A stretch of 64,000 nucleotides of DNA from Methylobacterium nonmethylotrophicum. GTDB taxonomy: Bacteria > Pseudomonadota > Alphaproteobacteria > Rhizobiales > Beijerinckiaceae. The notes below the pieces were generated by a model. The model did not search any database, was not told the DNA's origin, and saw nothing but the letters and a program-made list of their open reading frames with translations. A program made the translations under genes and the position numbers. The stretch covers positions 1 to 64,000 of the forward strand of contig NZ_SRLB01000028.1 of the NCBI RefSeq assembly GCF_004745635.1, in the 5' to 3' direction. Shown here in pieces: positions 60,219-64,000 of the stretch; the first letter of the stretch is position 1; each line of letters opens with the position of its first letter.

Positions 60219-60979
60219 TCGCGATCCGGGACCTGGCGCTGACCTTCACCCGCGACGGCGCCCGCACCACGGTGCTGTCGGGCCTCGACCTCGACATCGA
60301 GCCCGGCGAGTTCCTGGCGATCGTCGGTGCCTCGGGCGTCGGCAAGTCGACGCTCCTGCGCGTCGTCGCCGGCCTCGTGCCGCCGAGCGCCGGCACCGTC
60401 AGGTTAAGCGATCCCGAGCCCGGCCGCCGGGCGGTGTCCCTGGTGTTCCAGGATTCCCGCCTGCTGCCCTGGCGCCGCGTCCTCGACAACGTCGCCTTCG
60501 GGCTCGAGAAGCTGCGCCTGCCCCGGGCCGAGCGGCGCCGGCGGGCGCAAGGAGCCCTGGCGCGGGTCGGCCTCGCCGATCTCGCCGGGCGCTGGCCGTT
60601 CCAGCTCTCCGGCGGCCAGCGCCAGCGGGTGGCGCTGGCCCGGGCGCTCGCGGTCGAGCCGCACGTGCTCCTGATGGACGAGCCGTTCTCGGCCCTCGAC
60701 GCGCTGACCCGCGAGAGCCTGCAGGACGAGCTCGCCCGGCTCTGCCGCGCTTACCGTCAGACCGTCCTGTTCGTCACCCACGACATCGAGGAGGCGGTCA
60801 CCCTCGCCGACCGGGTCGTGGTGCTGGCCGGCCGCCCGGGCCGGATCGTCGCCGCGCACCGGGTCGCGGGGGGCCAGCCGCGGGACCGGTCGGCCCCGGA
60901 GCTGAAGGCGGTCGCGCAGGCGATCCGGGAGGATCTGGCGGGAGCTGGAGTCAGCCAGAACCTGCAGACCGCAGACTAG
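60206..60979 (+). CDS. NitT/TauT-type ABC transporter ATPase
   Basis: A 257-residue ATPase with Walker A GASGVGKSTLL, Q-loop VFQDSRLLPWRRVLDN, signature LSGGQRQRVALARAL, Walker B VLLMDEPFSALDAL and the H-loop FVTHDIEEA. The sequence is of the SsuB/TauB/NrtD class. The ATG at 60206 overlaps the end of the permease gene. All three genes form one transcription unit; the substrate could be a sulfonate, a nitrogen compound or a thiamine precursor. Confidence 0.92.
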   Translation: MAGLIAIRDLALTFTRDGARTTVLSGLDLDIEPGEFLAIVGASGVGKSTLLRVVAGLVPPSAGTVRLSDPEPGRRAVSLVFQDSRLLPWRRVLDNVAFGLEKLRLPRAERRRRAQGALARVGLADLAGRWPFQLSGGQRQRVALARALAVEPHVLLMDEPFSALDALTRESLQDELARLCRAYRQTVLFVTHDIEEAVTLADRVVVLAGRPGRIVAAHRVAGGQPRDRSAPELKAVAQAIREDLAGAGVSQNLQTAD

Positions 60980-61004
60980 CCGGGGCGGAAACCACATCTC
61001 TCGG

Positions 61005-61043
61005 CATCATCGCGGGTTCCGCTTCCGCGGTCCCGGGACGCCG
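61005..61043. repeat. Fragment of the dispersed palindrome
   Basis: A segment with ATCGCGGGTTCCGCTTCCGC and GGTCCCGGGACG resembles one arm of the repeats at 331-454 and 58120-58214 and is probably a decayed copy. Confidence 0.45.
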
Positions 61044-61092
61044 CGCGTGCGAAGTCGGTCGATGGCAAGGGTCGAGGCCGGGGCTCGCCGCC

Positions 61093-62442
61093 TCACCGCC
61101 GCAGCCGGTTCCCCAGCACGAACCCGAACAGCCCCATCAGCACGATCCCGGTCGCGCCCTGCACGCCGACGAGCAGGTTCGTCACCCGGCCGACCGGCTT
61201 GATGCCGATCTCCGGCGGGTTCGCCGTCATCATGTTGAGGGCGCTGTAGCTGAGGAGATCGATGGCGTTGTAGGTCGCCTGCCCGCCGCCCTCCGGGATC
61301 AGGCCGCCGGTGAGGCCGTAGAGCCCGGCGAAGACCACGATGATCAGCGCGAAGGCGCGGAACATCCGCGACAGGCTCTCGCCGTAATCGCACAGCCACT
61401 CGACGAAGTGGTCGGCAAGCCAGCGGTAGCCGTGGCGCATGAGATCGCCCCGGTCGCGTGCGCGCCAGGCGGCGCGGGCCTGGACCCCGGCATGCAGGCG
61501 GCCCATGCGGCGGCGGCGGCGATAGGCCCAGCCGGCCTCGTCGTGGCTGCCGATGCTCTGGAAGTTCTGCTCCAGCGCGAGGTAGCTCGCCTTGGCCGCC
61601 TCGTACTCGCCGGCGACCTCCTCGCCCACCGTCTCGCCGATCTGCGCGGCGCGGAACCGTGTGCCGTTGAGCCAGGCGCCGGCGAAGCGGGCGTGGCGCA
61701 AGGAGCAGGACGAGAGATCGAGCCGCACCAGGGTCGCGGCCGAAAGGTCGGCCCCGGAGAGGTCGGCTCCGTCGAGCTTGGCGCCCGTCAGCGTGGCGCC
61801 GCGCAGGCGCGAGCCGGTGAGCCGGGCCTTGGTCAGGCTCGCGCCCTCGAAATCGGCGTGGGTCAGGTTGGCGTCGGAGAGGTTGACCTCGTCGAGGCGC
61901 GCGCCGCGGAACGTCGTGTAGTCGGCGTCGGCTCCGGTGAAGTCGGCGCCCCACAGGTCGGCGCCGGAGAAATCCGCCCCGTCGAGCAGGCTGCGCGGCA
62001 GGCGGGCGAAGCGCAAGGACGCGTCCCGGAAGCTCGCATCCTCCAGCATCGCCTCCGTGAAGTCGGCCTGGCCCCCGGCGACGCCGACGAAGCGGGCGCC
62101 GCTGAGGTCGGCCTTCCCGAAATCCGCTTCCTCGATCAGCGCGCCGGAAAAGTCAGCCGATCGGGCCAGCGCCCCGGCGAGCCGCGCGCGCTTCAGGGTG
62201 GCACCGGTGAGGTCGGCCTGCTCGAGATCGCTGCCCGGGATCGCGGCCCCGGCGAGGTTCAGGCCCTGGCGGTCCGCATCCCACCACGCCGCGTCGCCGG
62301 CGATCGGCGACAGGGCGTCCCGGCTCAAGCTCGCCTCGCGCAGGTCGAGGCCGTCGCGATTGAGCGGTCCCTCCTGCGCCGCGATCTCGGCGAGGAGCGC
62401 GCCGACGCGCGGGTCGAGCGGGACTTTGGGTCGGGAGTTCAC
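61093..62442 (-). CDS. Pentapeptide-repeat protein with C-terminal channel-like membrane domain
   Basis: A 449-residue protein. Residues ~55-265 consist of A(D/N)LXX-type pentapeptide repeats (LEQADLTGATLKRARLAGAL, DFSGADLWGADFTGADADYT, LTGAKLDGADLSGADLSAAT), forming a right-handed quadrilateral helix. A charged linker follows, then at about 360-445 two transmembrane helices (AFALIIVVFAGLYGLTGGLI and LLVGVQGATGIVLMGLFGFV) flanking a short loop with SYSALNMMTANPPEIG, resembling a two-helix ion channel module. No selectivity filter of a K+ channel is seen. Start ATG at 62442. Function unknown. Confidence 0.85.
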   Translation of the reverse strand: MNSRPKVPLDPRVGALLAEIAAQEGPLNRDGLDLREASLSRDALSPIAGDAAWWDADRQGLNLAGAAIPGSDLEQADLTGATLKRARLAGALARSADFSGALIEEADFGKADLSGARFVGVAGGQADFTEAMLEDASFRDASLRFARLPRSLLDGADFSGADLWGADFTGADADYTTFRGARLDEVNLSDANLTHADFEGASLTKARLTGSRLRGATLTGAKLDGADLSGADLSAATLVRLDLSSCSLRHARFAGAWLNGTRFRAAQIGETVGEEVAGEYEAAKASYLALEQNFQSIGSHDEAGWAYRRRRRMGRLHAGVQARAAWRARDRGDLMRHGYRWLADHFVEWLCDYGESLSRMFRAFALIIVVFAGLYGLTGGLIPEGGGQATYNAIDLLSYSALNMMTANPPEIGIKPVGRVTNLLVGVQGATGIVLMGLFGFVLGNRLRR

Positions 62443-62721
62443 CGCTCAGGCGCGCCCGGCGCAGCCGACGGGCCTGTCCATGCCATGGCGCACGCGTGTT
62501 CCTTCGCGAGAGGGGCCGGGCCGGTATCAGCCACGGACCCGGCGGGAATGCAACGGCGGGGCCGCGCGACCCGCGCACCGCCCGGAAACGGCGCGACGAT
62601 CGCCGTCCTCGACGTTCGCAATCAATGTAACATCGAGCGAATCAGAAAATTAATGATTGCGATTTGCAAATTCTTATATCGTGGTGCCACAAGACATGTT
62701 CTGAAGAAGAGGGGGTGCGTG

Positions 62722-63195
62722 GTGAAGAGAACGGTATGTTTTTCGGTTTGCGCTGTCCTGCTCTTGTCCGGTACGGCCTCGGCGCAGGGTCTGGACGGCA
62801 TGGTGGTGCTGAAAGGCGTGTGCAGCCCGAAGAGCCACATCGCGGAAGGGCGCATCGGCGAAGACCTGACCAGGCGGCAATCCCGCTTCTTCTGTGATGC
62901 CGCGGTGATCACGACGCCGAACGGTCAGGCGGGGCGCAGACTCGTGAACTTCGCGGAGTCGAGATCACACACGCGCCCGCCCATCGGCTTTGCCGGCACG
63001 ATGGTCGAGCGCGACATCATGCAAGTTCACCGGGTCTACCTGCAATCCGGACAGGCGCTCGCCGTTTCGGACGGCTACTGCAAATTTTTCAGCACGAACA
63101 AAGCAATTCATGGGATCGCCTGTGGAGCGAAGATCGACAATGGGGGCAGGCGGACAGTTCCGATCGTCGCGTTCGATGGGCGCGTTCAGTCGTGA
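62722..63195 (+). CDS. Small secreted Cys-containing protein
   Basis: A 157-residue protein with a signal peptide (KRTVCFSVCAVLLLSGTASA) and a mature domain with four cysteines in GVCSPKSHI, RFFCDAAVI, GYCKFFS and GIACGAKI, possibly two disulfides. The start is a GTG at 62722 (an adjacent GTG at 62719 is equivalent) with GAGGGGG upstream. The DNA just upstream (62620-62700) is AT-rich and looks like a promoter. I do not recognise the family. Confidence 0.7.
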   Translation: MKRTVCFSVCAVLLLSGTASAQGLDGMVVLKGVCSPKSHIAEGRIGEDLTRRQSRFFCDAAVITTPNGQAGRRLVNFAESRSHTRPPIGFAGTMVERDIMQVHRVYLQSGQALAVSDGYCKFFSTNKAIHGIACGAKIDNGGRRTVPIVAFDGRVQS

Positions 63196-63347
63196 CTCGC
63201 TCATCGAGCAAATACGGTCTGCTTTCGATGGGTCAATTGCAGATAAAATCATGCATTCGGCACCTTATTTTGGCGGCATGTCTTGCCGGATCCGGATGAA
63301 CCTTCGATGGCGTGGACGAGGCCGGTGCCGTCCCGGTTCCTCCTCCG

Positions 63348-64000
63348 TCACGCCTCGTCCGAAGCCGCCGCGGTGAGGGTGACCCGGGCCGCCCGCACCT
63401 CCGCCAGGAAGGCCCGCGCCAGTCGCGACAGCGGCTCGGCCTCCGACCACAGCATGAAGGCCTCGACCGGCGTCGTCGGCGCGAAGGGGCGCACCACCAC
63501 CGGGTGCGCGCCGCCCTGCGAGGGCGAGAACGGATCGACCACCGCGACGCCGACGCCCGCTCCCGCCAGCACGCAGGCGGTGTTGCAGTAGCGGACCTCC
63601 ACGGTGGCGCCGAACGGCACGCCGGCCCGGGAGAAGCTGTCCCGCACCGCCTCGCCGAGGCGGGTGCCGCGCTCGAGCCCGATGAAGGGATGACGCGCGA
63701 GGTCGGCCGGCGTGACGCTCGCCTTCAGGCTCAAGGGATGGTCGGGGGCCATGACGCAGACCATCTCGCCCCGGTGCACCACCTCGTGGGCGATGCCGAC
63801 GTGGTTCGACAGGCCGAGCGCGAAGCCGAGTTCCGCGACGCGGCTGGTGACGCCGTCGACCACGCCCTCGTAGCGGCGCACGTCGAAGAAGATCCGCGTC
63901 TGCGGCCGCTGGCGCACGAAGGCGGCAAGGGCCCGCGGCAGCAGGCTGTAGGCCAGCGGCGGCGTCGCCATGAGGGCGAGGTGCCCGTGCCGGTTCTCGC
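63348..64000 (-). CDS. LysR-family regulator, 5' part beyond the window edge
   Basis: The visible 217 codons encode the effector domain of a LysR regulator: the domain start GHLALMATPPLAYSLLPRAL, ELGFALGLSNHVGIAHEVVH, and the C-terminal VLAGAGVGVAVVDPFSPSQG. The frame continues past 64000, where the DNA-binding domain should lie. Its target is outside the window or not evident. Confidence 0.9.
   Translation of the reverse strand, partial: ENRHGHLALMATPPLAYSLLPRALAAFVRQRPQTRIFFDVRRYEGVVDGVTSRVAELGFALGLSNHVGIAHEVVHRGEMVCVMAPDHPLSLKASVTPADLARHPFIGLERGTRLGEAVRDSFSRAGVPFGATVEVRYCNTACVLAGAGVGVAVVDPFSPSQGGAHPVVVRPFAPTTPVEAFMLWSEAEPLSRLARAFLAEVRAARVTLTAAASDEA

Overview
The window is high-GC DNA (about 70% G+C by eye) with alphaproteobacterial gene content. 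The NepR/EcfG stress-response proteins, a DUF1236 secreted protein, the psd-pssA pair, an lptC-lptA pair and the general style of the proteins fit the Hyphomicrobiales, most likely Methylobacterium or a close relative. This is inferred from gene content; no search was run. I saw no rRNA, tRNA, CRISPR array or replication origin.

Left part (1-27.6 kb), mostly core genes. In order: a DUF1737 protein, a LOG-family protein, a LysM protein, a methyltransferase, an Atm1-type ABC exporter, a fused MFS/spermidine-synthase-like protein, psd-pssA (phosphatidylethanolamine synthesis) and a Cys-rich/Gly-Met-rich secreted protein. A glycan group follows (DegT aminotransferase, methyltransferase, glycosyltransferase) with tam beside it. 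A general-stress neighbourhood at 15.3-17.2 kb holds a NepR-like protein, a DUF1236 protein and an EcfG-type sigma factor with a NepR-like N-terminal segment. Next come a class II glutamine amidotransferase, a pirin, a divergent HxlR/oxidoreductase pair, and a seven-gene amide or urea uptake and hydrolysis cluster (monooxygenase, amidase, five-part ABC transporter).

Mobile part (27.97-34.4 kb). A LysR gene and a YbfB/YjiJ-type MFS gene have both lost their 5' ends. Between them lie a decayed IS701/IS4-like transposase and two directly repeated, inactivated IS5-type copies. The IS5-type copies bracket a distinctly AT-rich segment with a SAM methyltransferase and a small unknown gene, so the whole resembles a composite transposon.

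Right part (34.5-64 kb). rpmF, a helix-hairpin-helix protein, ribonuclease D and lptC-lptA are followed by an amino-sugar block: murQ, a double-SIS protein, and one ORF that joins an N-acetylglucosamine kinase-type domain to a NagA deacetylase. That ORF reads 98 bp into the 3' end of maeB on the other strand. Then come an acetyltransferase, an NRAMP-type transporter, an exopolysaccharide group (Wzc-like without a visible P-loop, Wza-like, GT4, WbaP-like), DoxX, a coupled pair of microproteins, erpA with a secreted protein, dgt, a NitT/TauT-type ABC transporter, a pentapeptide-repeat membrane protein, a small secreted protein, and the 3' part of a LysR gene cut by the window edge.
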